Source: Permianibacter aggregans
GTDB lineage: Bacteria; Pseudomonadota; Gammaproteobacteria; Enterobacterales; Permianibacteraceae
DNA length: 64,000 nt
Reading direction: 5' to 3'
Assembly: GCF_009756665.1 (NCBI RefSeq)
Contig: NZ_CP037953.1
Span: forward strand, 3,348,001 to 3,412,000
A program made the translations under genes and the position numbers. Positions 34,007 through 43,795 of the stretch are shown here, in pieces. The number at the start of each line of letters is the position of its first letter. Within the stretch, counting starts at the first letter, position 1. The notes beneath the pieces are model-generated. The model ran no database searches, was not told where the DNA came from, and saw only the letters and a program-made list of their open reading frames with translations.

Positions 34007-34576
34007 ATGCGTATCGGCGTCGTGTTGGCCGGTGGCAAAAGTTCGCGGATGAGGCGCGACAAGGCTCTGCTGGATTTTCACGGCCAACCACTGCTGCAGC
34101 ATGCGCAGCAGATAGTGCAGCGCTGCTGTGACGAGGTGTGGGTTAGCGGCCGTGACGGTGGTTTGAGATCTGTGCCGGATCGGTTCGTCGATCGTGGCCC
34201 GGTCGGCGCCCTGCATGCCGTTTGCGCCCATCTGCTTGCGCTGAAAACCAAGGCTTCGGTGTTGTTCGTGCCGGTCGATATGCCTTTGCTGCGAATCAAC
34301 ACGCTGCAAAAACTATTCGCCGTGAATGCGCCGGCCGTGCATTTCGCCGAGCGGCCATTGCCGGCGGTGATCAATGATTTGCCAACAATTGTCGAACACG
34401 CCGAAGTTTTGCTTCGCGATCCATCTGCATCGGTTTCGGTGCGAGAATTGTGGCGTTTGGTCGGTGCGCACGCAATGGATTTGTCTACCGAACTGCGTGA
34501 CCAGTTTGTCAATGCCAATACCCCCCAACAATGGCAGCAGATGCTGCAACAATCTTTGCTGAGCGAGGAGTCCTGA
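34007..34576 (+). CDS. mobA: Molybdenum cofactor guanylyltransferase MobA
   Basis: 189 aa. MobA adds GMP to make bis-MGD, the cofactor of NarG and NapA. Nucleotide-binding N-terminus VVLAGGKSSRMRRDKALLDF; acidic metal site in FVPVDMPLL. I choose ATG 34007 because GGAG at 33998-34001 is correctly spaced; ATG 34004 and GTG 34001 are also in frame. The gene overlaps or abuts moeA and ends in TGATG with moaB. Confidence 0.93.
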   Translation: MRIGVVLAGGKSSRMRRDKALLDFHGQPLLQHAQQIVQRCCDEVWVSGRDGGLRSVPDRFVDRGPVGALHAVCAHLLALKTKASVLFVPVDMPLLRINTLQKLFAVNAPAVHFAERPLPAVINDLPTIVEHAEVLLRDPSASVSVRELWRLVGAHAMDLSTELRDQFVNANTPQQWQQMLQQSLLSEES

Positions 34577-35142
34577 TGAGTCGCGCCGACAAGAATAAAC
34601 CGTTTCAAGCGTTGAATATCGCGCTGATGTCGGTATCCGACCGACACACATTGGACACCGATGATGGCGCTTTATGGCTCGCCAACGCCATTGCTGAGGC
34701 GGGGCATCGCTGCTTGCATCGTGAGCTGCTGCGACCAAACAAATACCTGTTGCGTGCCCGCATTGCTGGTTGGATTGCTGATCAGCAAATTCAGGTGATT
34801 ATCGTCACGGGCGGCACCGGTTTGGGCGATACCGATATCAGCGAAGACGCGATTTCAGTGCTGTTCGACCGACCCGTTGAAGGGTTTGGCGAAGAGTTTC
34901 GGCGGCTGTCATTTGCTGATATTGGTTCCAGCGCCATGCAATCGCGCGCGTTTGCCGGCATCAGCAATAGCACCGTGATTTTCGTGCTGCCGAGCTCGCC
35001 AGCTGCCATCAGGCTAGGTTGGCAACAGCTGATTCAGGCCCAGCTTGATGCCCGAACCGGACCTTGCAATATGGTGGGGCACTTGGGCGGAGCGACCTGC
35101 AACCACTCGACCGTGACCGAAGCAGACCTGCCAAACCGTTGA
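34576..35142 (+). CDS. moaB: MoaB family molybdopterin adenylyltransferase-like protein
   Basis: 188 aa, MogA/MoaB fold: LNIALMSVSDRHTLDTDDGALWLANAI, VIIVTGGTGLGDTDISEDAI, GFGEEFRRLSFADIGSSAMQSRAFAGI and VIFVLPSSPAAIRLGW. Such proteins bind or adenylate molybdopterin. ATG 34576 shares its A with the mobA stop. Last gene of the set; moaC, moaD, moaE and modABC are not in the window. Confidence 0.94.
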   Translation: MSRADKNKPFQALNIALMSVSDRHTLDTDDGALWLANAIAEAGHRCLHRELLRPNKYLLRARIAGWIADQQIQVIIVTGGTGLGDTDISEDAISVLFDRPVEGFGEEFRRLSFADIGSSAMQSRAFAGISNSTVIFVLPSSPAAIRLGWQQLIQAQLDARTGPCNMVGHLGGATCNHSTVTEADLPNR

Positions 35143-35215
35143 TTGGCAACGAAAATTGATGGCCGAAATTTGGTAATTGTGCACTTGCTTTTTTTGTCGC
35201 CATGCGAAAAAGAGC

Positions 35216-35243
35216 TTGACGTGCCGTTCAAGCTTGATATGTT
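35216..35243 (+). promoter_or_regulatory. Possible sigma-70 promoter for the chalcone-isomerase-like gene
   Basis: TTGACG (35216-35221), a 16-base spacer and TATGTT (35238-35243). The -35 is good and the -10 has 4 of 6 matches. It lies about 105 bases upstream of the GTG start. Confidence 0.4.
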
Positions 35244-35349
35244 GTGCCGAATAGTGACCGTAAGCCATGGAAGCGAGCGGCGTTGGTTCGTCGGATCATC
35301 CGTCGCGCATGAAGCGTGGTATCCGATGTTCACGGGGGAGGTAGTCCAC

Positions 35350-36000
35350 GTGTCAATCCTGAAGTACCTGACCACGTTGGTGGTCGGCTTGTCACTGTTG
35401 GCGACGCCAATTCAAGCCAATACCAGTTATAAGCTTGCGAACGGCACCGAAGTGCACCTGAATGGTGTCGGTGAAGCGCTTGAACTTAACGGCAGCCTCT
35501 ATATGGGCGCGCTCTACCTCGAACACCGCAGTGCTACCGACGATGTGGTCGCCACCTCGCTCTGGAGCAAGCGCATGGACATCCGGGTCACTGTCGACAA
35601 ACTCTACGGCCGTCGCTTTGCCCAACATTTCCGTGAACGCATGGCGATCAACTACGATCGTAAAGTGCTCGGTTCGATGGGCAAGGAAATCCAGGATTTC
35701 GTCGGTACCTTCTCGGAAACGCTTGAGAAGGGCGACCAGGTAACCTTGGACTTTCTGCCGGATGTGGGATTGGTTATCGGCATCAATGGCAAGGAAATCA
35801 AACGTATCCCCAGCCGCGCAGCCTTTTATGAAGCGCTGATCAGCACCTGGGTAGGTCAACGGCCTCCGACTGCGCAGTTCAAGGATGGTGTGCTGGGCAA
35901 AGCCAACGCCGAAACCGCCATCGACCTGCAAAAGCGTTTCTTTGCGTTGGAACCGAGCAAAACCCGTGTGGCGGAAACCAACCGTTGGGCGGTCAAATAA
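35350..36000 (+). CDS. Secreted chalcone-isomerase-like domain protein
   Basis: 216 aa. I start at GTG 35350 because GGGGGAGG ends eight bases before it and the frame then opens with a signal peptide (SILKYLTTLVVGLSLLATPIQA); a longer in-frame opening from 35143 has no such support. The domain reads LANGTEVHLNGVGEALELNG, MGALYLE, KRMDIRVTVDKLYGRRFAQHF and LDFLPDVGLVIGINGKEI, typical of bacterial chalcone isomerase-like proteins, which are usually periplasmic with unknown, probably non-enzymatic, function. Confidence 0.82.
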   Translation: MSILKYLTTLVVGLSLLATPIQANTSYKLANGTEVHLNGVGEALELNGSLYMGALYLEHRSATDDVVATSLWSKRMDIRVTVDKLYGRRFAQHFRERMAINYDRKVLGSMGKEIQDFVGTFSETLEKGDQVTLDFLPDVGLVIGINGKEIKRIPSRAAFYEALISTWVGQRPPTAQFKDGVLGKANAETAIDLQKRFFALEPSKTRVAETNRWAVK

Positions 36001-36043
36001 TCCGATTTCGAATAGCCAAGAAAAACGACTAGCAACATCATTG

Positions 36044-36070
36044 AAAGGGCCCATTGGGCCCTTTTCTTTT
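36044..36070 (+). terminator. Intrinsic terminator after the chalcone-isomerase-like gene
   Basis: AAAGGGCCC, loop ATT, GGGCCCTTT and a T-rich tail (TTCTTTTTCC) form a clear Rho-independent terminator. Confidence 0.9.
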
Positions 36071-36182
36071 TCCTCTATCAAATCAGCCCAACGGCCTCGA
36101 TGGCAATGTTACCGGGCAGGATCCCACGCCCCGGGCAAACATTATTTGCCATAATGGATACCAACTTGAACAGGGGAACACG

Positions 36183-37481
36183 ATGGCAAGGATTCTGGTG
36201 TTGGGAGCTGGTTTCGTCGCTGGTCCATTAGTCAGCGTATTGATGCGCGATCCGAAAAACGAGCTGACATTGGCCAGCCAATTTCTGCGAGAGGCCGAAA
36301 AACTGGCCGCAGGCAGGTCACGTGTCAACGCCGCTGAAGTCAATGTTCAGGACGCTTCGCAGCTTGGGCAATTGGTCGCCGATCACGATGTTGTTGTGTC
36401 ACTGGTGCCGTATCAGTTTCACGTGCTGGTGGCCAGGCAGTGCATTGCCCATCGTCGTCATCTGGTCACTGCCAGCTATGAAAATGCCGAGATCAAGGCG
36501 CTAAATGCTGAAGCGAAATCGGTCGGCATCACGATACTCAATGAAATCGGTCTCGATCCGGGTATCGATCATCTGTCGGCAATGAAAATCATCGACGAGG
36601 TGCATGCTGAACACGGCAAGGTGCTGGCGTTTGAATCCTGGTGTGGAGGATTGCCTTCGCCGACCAGCAACAACAATCCGTTCGGATACAAATTTTCCTG
36701 GGCGCCGCGCTCGGTATTGCAGGCATTGCTGAATTCCGCAACCTATCTGAAGGATGGCGAGCTGATTCATATTCCGGCAGAAAATTTGTTGCGCAATCCC
36801 GTGGCGTTACAAGTCGATGAACATTTGCAGTTGGAAGGCTACCCGAATCGTGATTCGGTCGGTTATCGGGAAGTCTATGGTCTACGTGAAGTTCAGACGA
36901 TGTTGCGCGGCACGCTGCGTTATCCCGGATTCTGTGCAATGCTGGACGAATGCAAAGCTGTTGGTCTGCTGGACGTCACGCCAAATGCCATGCTGCAGCC
37001 GGGACAACCACCGGTTTCGTGGAATGATTGGTTGGCAGCGGCGATGACGGTAAACAACATCAAGGTGCTGAGTCTGGAAACGGAGCAGGCGCTCGCTTGG
37101 CTCGGCATGAGAGGCGAGCAACCGATGCCACAGGTTGGTACCGTGATTGATGCATTTTGCCAGGAACTGCTGGCCAAGCTGCGTTACGCACCGGGAGAAA
37201 CCGATATGGTGGTATTGCAACACCGATTCCTGATCCAGCGCAGCAATGGCGAACGCGAGTGGCGGTATTCAACGTTGATCTGTGAAGGCGAGCCGAACGG
37301 CCCGACTGCGATGGCGAAAACCGTCGGTATTCCTTGCGCGCTGGCTGTGCAGCTGCTGCTCGACGGTGGCATTGCGCGTCGCGGCAGCATTCTGCCGGTG
37401 ACACCTGAAATTTATCAGCCTATTCTGGCGCAGTTGGGCAATGAGGGTATTCGATGCGAAGAATCCGTCCTGATGGCGTAG
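36183..37481 (+). CDS. Saccharopine dehydrogenase family protein
   Basis: 432 aa from ATG 36183, with GGGG upstream. N-terminal Rossmann motif VLGAGFVAGPLVSVLM, a VVVSLVPYQFH block, NEIGLDPGIDHLSAMKIID and ESWCGGLPSPTSNNNPFGYKFSW, all characteristic of saccharopine dehydrogenase (LYS9-type) proteins. In bacteria the substrate is often lysine-pathway related but cannot be told from sequence alone. A long upstream in-frame opening includes the terminator and is rejected. Confidence 0.88.
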   Translation: MARILVLGAGFVAGPLVSVLMRDPKNELTLASQFLREAEKLAAGRSRVNAAEVNVQDASQLGQLVADHDVVVSLVPYQFHVLVARQCIAHRRHLVTASYENAEIKALNAEAKSVGITILNEIGLDPGIDHLSAMKIIDEVHAEHGKVLAFESWCGGLPSPTSNNNPFGYKFSWAPRSVLQALLNSATYLKDGELIHIPAENLLRNPVALQVDEHLQLEGYPNRDSVGYREVYGLREVQTMLRGTLRYPGFCAMLDECKAVGLLDVTPNAMLQPGQPPVSWNDWLAAAMTVNNIKVLSLETEQALAWLGMRGEQPMPQVGTVIDAFCQELLAKLRYAPGETDMVVLQHRFLIQRSNGEREWRYSTLICEGEPNGPTAMAKTVGIPCALAVQLLLDGGIARRGSILPVTPEIYQPILAQLGNEGIRCEESVLMA

Positions 37482-37520
37482 AAAGGGCAGTTAACATGCC
37501 ACTCGACACTGGGAGTGGTC

Positions 37521-40109
37521 ATGGCGCGTAATGGTGTTGAACAACACTCCTTGCTATCGATACTCAGCCTGATCCTGCTGGCTGGCGCCATACTCTGGAT
37601 TGAGCTGGAAGCGGCGCCATGGCTGTTCAAGGCATTAGCCAGCCTGTTGCTGGCGGCGGCGCTTTTACTGTTCTGGCGGGCCATCAAACGATTCAAGTTT
37701 TCCCGTTCCCTGGATTCTCGCGTGGCGCATTGGCAGGCCAGTGCCGGCCAAGGGTCTGCGGTGCTGGTCGATGTCAAAGGTCAGGTACTCGCGGTCAACG
37801 GTGATTTTGCTCGGTTGTGTGGCATTCATCCCGATGCGCTGAAACAGAAAACCATCGATATCAGTTTGTTGCTTACGGTACCTCATGCCTGGGCCGAATT
37901 GCGCCAGCGCTGTTTGATTGGTAAAAGCTGGCACGGCGCATTGGAAATTGGCAAGAAACGTCTGGATTTGACCGCTTATCCGGTCATTGGCATAGAAGAA
38001 TCTTCAGCGCCACTGATGGCGTTGGAAATCTCAGAGTTCATGTTGTCCAGCAACGAAGATTTGCCATCACTCGTGATGTCTCGGGTGCCGCTCGGCATCA
38101 TGGTGCTGCATGGCCGGCGTGTGACACGAGTCAATGAAGGGTTTTGCTTTTTATTAGCGAAAACCCGCACCCAGGTTGAAAATTCGCTGATCAGCGACGT
38201 GTTCGGCGTTGGCAGCAGCTTTGAGCAAGCACTCAGTGAAGCACTGATGCCATTGTTGACCAACGCCAAGGTGACCTCGGCAACGGCATTGCAGCGCTCG
38301 GATGGCAAATCGATTTGGTGTGAACTGGTGTTCAGTTGTTTGGACCCGAATAAACCGCAAGCCGGATTATTGGTTACGCTCAGCGATGCCAGCGAATCTC
38401 GCAAGCGCGAGGAGATTCTGCGCCAAGCTGCTGTAGTATTTGAGGCGGCGTCCGATGCGATTCTGGTGCTCGACGCCGAGAAACGCATTCGCATGACCAA
38501 TAAAGCGTTTACCCGCATTAGCGGTTACGAGCCCAATGATGTGCTGGGCAAGCCGCCCAAATTATTGTTTTCCAATAAGCAACCGGCCGAACTCTACGAT
38601 CATATTTTCAATCAGATCGAGCAGGAAAATGTGTGGCAAGGTGAGATCTGGAGTCGTCGTCGCGACGGTGCCATCTACCCGCAATGGGCGACGATCAGCG
38701 CGGTGCGCAATGAGCAAAATGAAGTCATTGAATACGTGTTCATGGCATCCGACATCACCGAGCGCAAGCGCGCAGAGGAGCGGCTGAATTACCAAGCTAA
38801 CTACGATGGCCTGACGCAATTGCCAAATCGAACCTTGTTTGTCGACCGTCTTGGTCAGGCCATGGCGCGTGCCAAGCGCGAAGGCACCACGCTGGCACTG
38901 CTGTTTATTGATTTGGACCGGTTCAAAAACGTTAATGACAGTATGGGCCATTCAGCCGGCGACAAGTTGCTGATTAACGTCGCCAATACGCTGAACGGCT
39001 GCATTCGCGAGAGCGATACCATCGCCCGCTTTGGTGGCGATGAATTCGCGATGATTTTGTCGCCAATATACGGCGCAAAAAACGCCGGCACGGTGGCGCA
39101 AACCGTGTTGAAGGTGTTGTCACGACCTTTCAATATCGATGGTTATGACTGCATCGTTGGCGGCTCCATCGGCATCAGCATTTTCCCCGGCGATGGCGAA
39201 ACCTCGGAAGAGTTGATCCGCAACGCCGACGCGGCGATGTACCGCGCCAAGGATAGCGGGCGCAACACCTACGAATTTTTTACTGCGGAAATGCAGCAAA
39301 TGGCGATGGCTCGTTTGGGGCTGGAGCGCGATTTGCGATTTGCCATTGAACGTCAGGAGTTCATTCTGCATTTTCAACCGCAGATGTCGTTGGCCACCAA
39401 TCAAGTCGTGGGCCTGGAAGTGTTGGTGCGCTGGGAGTCTGGTACGCGTGGTTTGGTGTCACCGGCGGAATTTATCGGACTTGCGGAAGAGAACGGACAA
39501 ATTCTCGCGCTCGGCGATTGGGTGTTGAAGCGCGCTTGTCAGCAATACGTCGAATGGTTCAACGAAGGCATTGCGCCAGGTTATATCGCCGTCAACGTTT
39601 CCGGCCGACAGTTCCGCAGCGCCAAGTTCACCTCGCGTTTACGCGAGATACTCACGGAAACGAAGATGCCGGCGCGTGGTCTCGAAATTGAACTGACCGA
39701 AAGTTTTTTGATGGAAGATCAAGAGGCGGTCATGCGTACGCTGAATGAATTGCGGGAAATGGGCGTGACCTTGTCGGTTGATGATTTTGGTACCGGTTAC
39801 TCGTCGCTGAGTTACTTGAAACGATTCCCGATTTCGACACTAAAAATCGATAAAAGCTTTGTTCAGGATGTGCCGGGTGACGATGAAGATGTGGCGATCG
39901 TGTCAGCGATTATCCGTATGGCGCATGCGCTGAAGCTGGATGTGGTCGCCGAAGGGGTTGAAACGGCCGAGCAGCAACAGTTTCTGCATAAGCAGGGTTG
40001 CCAGATCGTCCAGGGTTTCTTGTTCTCACGACCGCTGAACGCCGATGAATGCGGTAAATTTTTGCGCAAGCGTTTGGAAGAGTCTTCCTCATCAAGCCAG
40101 ATTGCCTGA
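37521..40109 (+). CDS. Membrane-anchored PAS-GGDEF-EAL cyclic-di-GMP protein
   Basis: 862 aa; ATG 37521 follows GGGAG. Two N-terminal hydrophobic segments (SLILLAGAILWIELEAAPWL and FKALASLLLAAALLLFW) are followed by PAS-type regions, the last ending before residue 420 with YVFMASDITERKRAEERL. The GGDEF motif is intact (ARFGGDEFAMIL) and has an RxxD inhibitory site (RESD) five residues before it. The EAL domain reads GLEVLVRW in place of EAL and keeps DDFGTGYSSLSYLKRFP and LKIDKSFV. Both synthesis and breakdown of c-di-GMP appear possible. Confidence 0.92.
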   Translation: MARNGVEQHSLLSILSLILLAGAILWIELEAAPWLFKALASLLLAAALLLFWRAIKRFKFSRSLDSRVAHWQASAGQGSAVLVDVKGQVLAVNGDFARLCGIHPDALKQKTIDISLLLTVPHAWAELRQRCLIGKSWHGALEIGKKRLDLTAYPVIGIEESSAPLMALEISEFMLSSNEDLPSLVMSRVPLGIMVLHGRRVTRVNEGFCFLLAKTRTQVENSLISDVFGVGSSFEQALSEALMPLLTNAKVTSATALQRSDGKSIWCELVFSCLDPNKPQAGLLVTLSDASESRKREEILRQAAVVFEAASDAILVLDAEKRIRMTNKAFTRISGYEPNDVLGKPPKLLFSNKQPAELYDHIFNQIEQENVWQGEIWSRRRDGAIYPQWATISAVRNEQNEVIEYVFMASDITERKRAEERLNYQANYDGLTQLPNRTLFVDRLGQAMARAKREGTTLALLFIDLDRFKNVNDSMGHSAGDKLLINVANTLNGCIRESDTIARFGGDEFAMILSPIYGAKNAGTVAQTVLKVLSRPFNIDGYDCIVGGSIGISIFPGDGETSEELIRNADAAMYRAKDSGRNTYEFFTAEMQQMAMARLGLERDLRFAIERQEFILHFQPQMSLATNQVVGLEVLVRWESGTRGLVSPAEFIGLAEENGQILALGDWVLKRACQQYVEWFNEGIAPGYIAVNVSGRQFRSAKFTSRLREILTETKMPARGLEIELTESFLMEDQEAVMRTLNELREMGVTLSVDDFGTGYSSLSYLKRFPISTLKIDKSFVQDVPGDDEDVAIVSAIIRMAHALKLDVVAEGVETAEQQQFLHKQGCQIVQGFLFSRPLNADECGKFLRKRLEESSSSSQIA

Positions 40110-40324
40110 GCTAATAATTTCGCCATTCTCTTTCTGCTGCAAAGCAGCAATTTACGGAATTTTCTGATATTTGCTGATAGTTTAACCGGCCAGACCTCTG
40201 GCCGCTTGCGGCCCTCAAAACCTGTTGTTAGTATCGGCCATCGTGTAAATGCTCGTCTGTGGTCTGCTCAGTTGAGCGCAGGCGACGATCGCACATTTCC
40301 AACTCATCGTGGGGACGGTCGACA

Positions 40325-42280
40325 ATGACAAAAACAGGGTTTTTCAATCAGGGGGCGCGTCGTACGCCAGTTATGAGCGCAGTGGCGGCGGCCGTAGTCG
40401 CTGCGGTTTTCACTGCCCCAGGCGCGCAAGCCGTGGAAATTTCCACAGAGAAGTGGTCAGGCAGCTTTGACTCCACATTCACCGCTGGCGCCAGCTGGCG
40501 TGTTGAAGATCGCGATGCCAGCAAAGTGGGCAAGTCAACCAATAATCCACAGTACATCAATCCATCGAACCGCTTTTTCTTCCCAGCCGGCACTCCGGTG
40601 GCCGGCGGTGTACCCGCTGCCGAAAACATGGTCGGTGCCTGGAGTACCAACAACGATGACGGCAACCTTAACTTCGATCAGGGTGAAACCTTTTCGCGCG
40701 TGATCAAGGGCCTGCACGAACTCGACCTGAAACACGAAGATGGTTACGGTCTGTTCCTGCGTGGAACCTGGCTGTATGACGCCGAGTTGATGGACGAAAC
40801 CCGTCCGTTCCGGCAATTGAGCCAGCCGGCCCTTGATCGACACGGCAAAGATGCGCGCTTCCTTGACGCCTATGTATTCTGGAGCACCGATATTGGTGAG
40901 TCACCGTTCCAAATGCGCCTCGGTGAACAGGTCGTCAACTGGGGTGAAAGCACACTGATTCAGCACAGTATTTCTGAGGCCAACGCGCTTGATGCATCGA
41001 AGCTGCGGGTACCGGGTTCTGAGCTGAAAGAAGCATTCATTCCGACCAAAATGCTCTGGGGCTCGCTGCAGCTGACCGAATCGATTGGTATGGAAGCTTA
41101 CTACCAGTTCGAGTTCGAAAAATTCATTATCGACTCACCCGGAACCTATTTTGGTACCCAGGATTTCATTGGCGACAACCGCGTTGAAGACCCGAGTTCC
41201 CCGTGCTTTGGCACGTTAGGTTTTATTCACCTGGGTTTCGGTCAGTTCACGGAAAACAATCCGACCACTCAGGCATGTCGACTTGCCGACCGTACGGCCT
41301 CTGACGATGGTCAATTCGGTTTGCGTTTCAACTACCTGACTGAAGATTTCACTGAGCTGTCGTTCTATTACCTGAACTACCACAACAAGCGCCCGATTAT
41401 TTCGGCGTTTGCGCATAACGGTAGCCGTGTCGAGGGCTTTATTGAGTATTTGGAAGATATTTCCCTGTACGGCATGTCGTTCAACATGGCCACCGATGGC
41501 GGCTGGTCGATTGCCGGTGAAGTCAGCTATCGCCAGGACGAACCATTGCAGATCGATGACGTTGAAATCCTGTTCAAAACGCTGGAGCCGGTCGGCGCCA
41601 TCATCGCTGGTCCTTACGGCAGCCAGATCCCAGGTGCACCGGGATTGGGTGAAGAGATTTCAGGCTATCGTCTGTTCGATACCTATCAGGCGCAGATGAC
41701 GTTCACGAAGTTGTTCACCAACTTTATGGGCGCTGATCAATTCCTGCTGTTGGCGGAAGTTGGTGCCAACTATATTCCGGATCTTCCGAGCGAAGACGAG
41801 TTGCGTTTTGAAGTCGCGGGCACCGTGCGTTCCGGCAATCCGCTGCGTCACAACGGTACTCAGCCTGATGGCTGGAACGTACCGGTCAATCCGGCCACGG
41901 GTGCCTGTTTCTCACCAAGCGTTAATTTAAGCGCCATTTCGCCTGGCCTGTTCGGTGGCTGTGAAGGTGTCGAAACCAATAAGTTCGCGACGGATTTTTC
42001 TGCCGGTTACCGCTTGGTCGCCCGTTGGGAATTCTTTGACGCATTTGCTGGTGTCAACGTCACGCCGCGTTTCGTATTTTCGCATGACGTAACCGGTTAT
42101 ACACCGGCACCGATCTCGAACTTTATGGAAGATCGGATGGGTACCACATTGGGTGTCAGTTTTGACTACCTGAACCGCTGGCGCTTTGATGTGTCCTATG
42201 TGTCGTACTTTGGCAATGATGAGCAGGATCCACTGTCGGATCGTGACTTCATTTCTGCCTTTGTTAGCTATTCCATTTAA
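40325..42280 (+). CDS. DUF1302 family outer-membrane protein
   Basis: 651 aa from ATG 40325. Long signal region ending around GAQAVEIS, then EKWSGSFDSTFTAGASWRVEDRD, HELDLKHEDGYGLFLRGTWLYD and LGEQVVNWGESTLIQHSISEAN, the standard DUF1302 blocks. Predicted beta-barrel, ending in VSYSI. The genes for DUF1329, YCF48-like and RND proteins follow on the same strand, a known conserved cluster thought to handle hydrophobic compounds at the envelope; the substrate is unknown. Confidence 0.88.
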   Translation: MTKTGFFNQGARRTPVMSAVAAAVVAAVFTAPGAQAVEISTEKWSGSFDSTFTAGASWRVEDRDASKVGKSTNNPQYINPSNRFFFPAGTPVAGGVPAAENMVGAWSTNNDDGNLNFDQGETFSRVIKGLHELDLKHEDGYGLFLRGTWLYDAELMDETRPFRQLSQPALDRHGKDARFLDAYVFWSTDIGESPFQMRLGEQVVNWGESTLIQHSISEANALDASKLRVPGSELKEAFIPTKMLWGSLQLTESIGMEAYYQFEFEKFIIDSPGTYFGTQDFIGDNRVEDPSSPCFGTLGFIHLGFGQFTENNPTTQACRLADRTASDDGQFGLRFNYLTEDFTELSFYYLNYHNKRPIISAFAHNGSRVEGFIEYLEDISLYGMSFNMATDGGWSIAGEVSYRQDEPLQIDDVEILFKTLEPVGAIIAGPYGSQIPGAPGLGEEISGYRLFDTYQAQMTFTKLFTNFMGADQFLLLAEVGANYIPDLPSEDELRFEVAGTVRSGNPLRHNGTQPDGWNVPVNPATGACFSPSVNLSAISPGLFGGCEGVETNKFATDFSAGYRLVARWEFFDAFAGVNVTPRFVFSHDVTGYTPAPISNFMEDRMGTTLGVSFDYLNRWRFDVSYVSYFGNDEQDPLSDRDFISAFVSYSI

Positions 42281-42300
42281 AGACGGGAGCGAATACTTAT

Positions 42301-43671
42301 ATGTACAAGCTGAAGCAAAAAACGCTCGTCGTCAGTGCGCTGCTGGTCGCGCTGTCTGGCGGTGTCTCGGCGAAAGTCAGCCAGGAACAGGCAGCACGTT
42401 TGGGTAATGAACTGACGCCAGTCGGCGCTGAAAAAGCGGGTAATAAAGCCGGCACCATTCCGGCATGGGATGGTGGTCTTACCAAGCCACCGGCCAATTA
42501 CAAGCCGGGTGAACATCACCCAAGCCCGTTTCCGGATGACAAAGTCCTGACCACGATTACGGCCAAGAATGTTGATTCTTACAAAGATCAGCTGTCGCCA
42601 GGTTTGGTCGCGATGTTCAAGCAGTATCCGGACACGTTCAAAATGAACGTCTACCAGACTCGCCGTACTTATGCAGCGCCGAAATACATTTATGAGGCGA
42701 CCAAAGTTAATGCCACCCGCGCTGAACTGCGCGATGGTGGTAACGGCATCAAAGGTGCTGCAGTCGGTGTGCCATTCCCGATTCCCCAAAATGGTGTCGA
42801 GGTAATTTGGAACCACATCACTCGCTTCCGTGGTGTCACGGTAGGCCGTGATACCGGTCAGGCCGCGGTATTGCCGAACGGCAATTACTCAATGGTCAAA
42901 TTCCGTGATGAGTTGGATCAGAACTACACCCGTCCGGGTCAAACGCCGGAGCAGCTGGAGCAGGACAACTTGTTGTTCTACTTCAAGCAGTGGGTAACGT
43001 CGCCTTCACGTCTGGCCGGTACCGCGTTGCTGGTTCATGAAACCATGGATCAGATCGCCAAACCACGTCAGGCTTGGACCTACAACACCGGTCAGCAGCG
43101 TGTGCGTCGTGCCCCGAACGTTGCCTATGATGCACCGGGTACCGCTTCGGATAACCTGCGTACCACAGACGATTTCGACATGTTCAACGGCGCGCCGGAT
43201 CGCTACAACTGGAAATTGATCGGCAAGAAAGAGATGTACATTCCGTACAACTCTTATCAGTTGCACTCCGATGAACTGAAGTACGATCAGATTCTGAAGC
43301 CGCACCACATCAATCCGGAGTTTGTGCGTTGGGAATTGCATCGCGTGTGGGTCGTCGAAGCGACATTGAAGGACGGCATGCGGCATTCGTATGCCAAGCG
43401 TGTGTTCTTTGTTGACGAAGACAGCTGGCAGGTCGGTGTTACCGATATCTACGATTCGCGTAACGAGTTGTGGCGCGTCGGTCATGCCTATGCGATCAAC
43501 TATTATGAAATCCCGGTTCTGTGGTCCACGCTGGAAGTGTTCCACGATCTGCAGTCGCGCCGTTACCTGGCCATTGGCCTGGATAACGAGGACGAAGTCT
43601 ATGATTTCGACCTGAAACGCACGGCCCAGGATTTCACGCCGGACGCCTTGCGCCGTCAGGGTCGACGCTAA
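42301..43671 (+). CDS. DUF1329 family periplasmic/outer-membrane protein
   Basis: 456 aa with signal peptide MYKLKQKTLVVSALLVALSG. Blocks EQAARLGNELTPVGAEKAGN, GTIPAWDGGLTKPPANYKPG and FPIPQNGVEVIWNHITRFRG identify DUF1329, an LolB-like fold family normally encoded beside DUF1302. The start is 21 bases after the DUF1302 stop. Ends at an intrinsic terminator, so the next two genes may have a separate promoter or rely on read-through. Confidence 0.9.
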   Translation: MYKLKQKTLVVSALLVALSGGVSAKVSQEQAARLGNELTPVGAEKAGNKAGTIPAWDGGLTKPPANYKPGEHHPSPFPDDKVLTTITAKNVDSYKDQLSPGLVAMFKQYPDTFKMNVYQTRRTYAAPKYIYEATKVNATRAELRDGGNGIKGAAVGVPFPIPQNGVEVIWNHITRFRGVTVGRDTGQAAVLPNGNYSMVKFRDELDQNYTRPGQTPEQLEQDNLLFYFKQWVTSPSRLAGTALLVHETMDQIAKPRQAWTYNTGQQRVRRAPNVAYDAPGTASDNLRTTDDFDMFNGAPDRYNWKLIGKKEMYIPYNSYQLHSDELKYDQILKPHHINPEFVRWELHRVWVVEATLKDGMRHSYAKRVFFVDEDSWQVGVTDIYDSRNELWRVGHAYAINYYEIPVLWSTLEVFHDLQSRRYLAIGLDNEDEVYDFDLKRTAQDFTPDALRRQGRR

Positions 43672-43690
43672 TATTCACGACTGTGAAAAA

Positions 43691-43717
43691 ACGGCCGGAT
43701 TTCCGGCCGTTTCTATT
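43691..43717 (+). terminator. Intrinsic terminator after the DUF1329 gene
   Basis: ACGGCCGGA, loop TT, TCCGGCCGT, then TTCTATTT. Confidence 0.85.
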
Positions 43718-43795
43718 TATACTGGTCAGACTACCGGTTACACTTGGGCCAAACATAACAACCCAAGCCCCAATCGCATTACCCGGAGACTCTCA

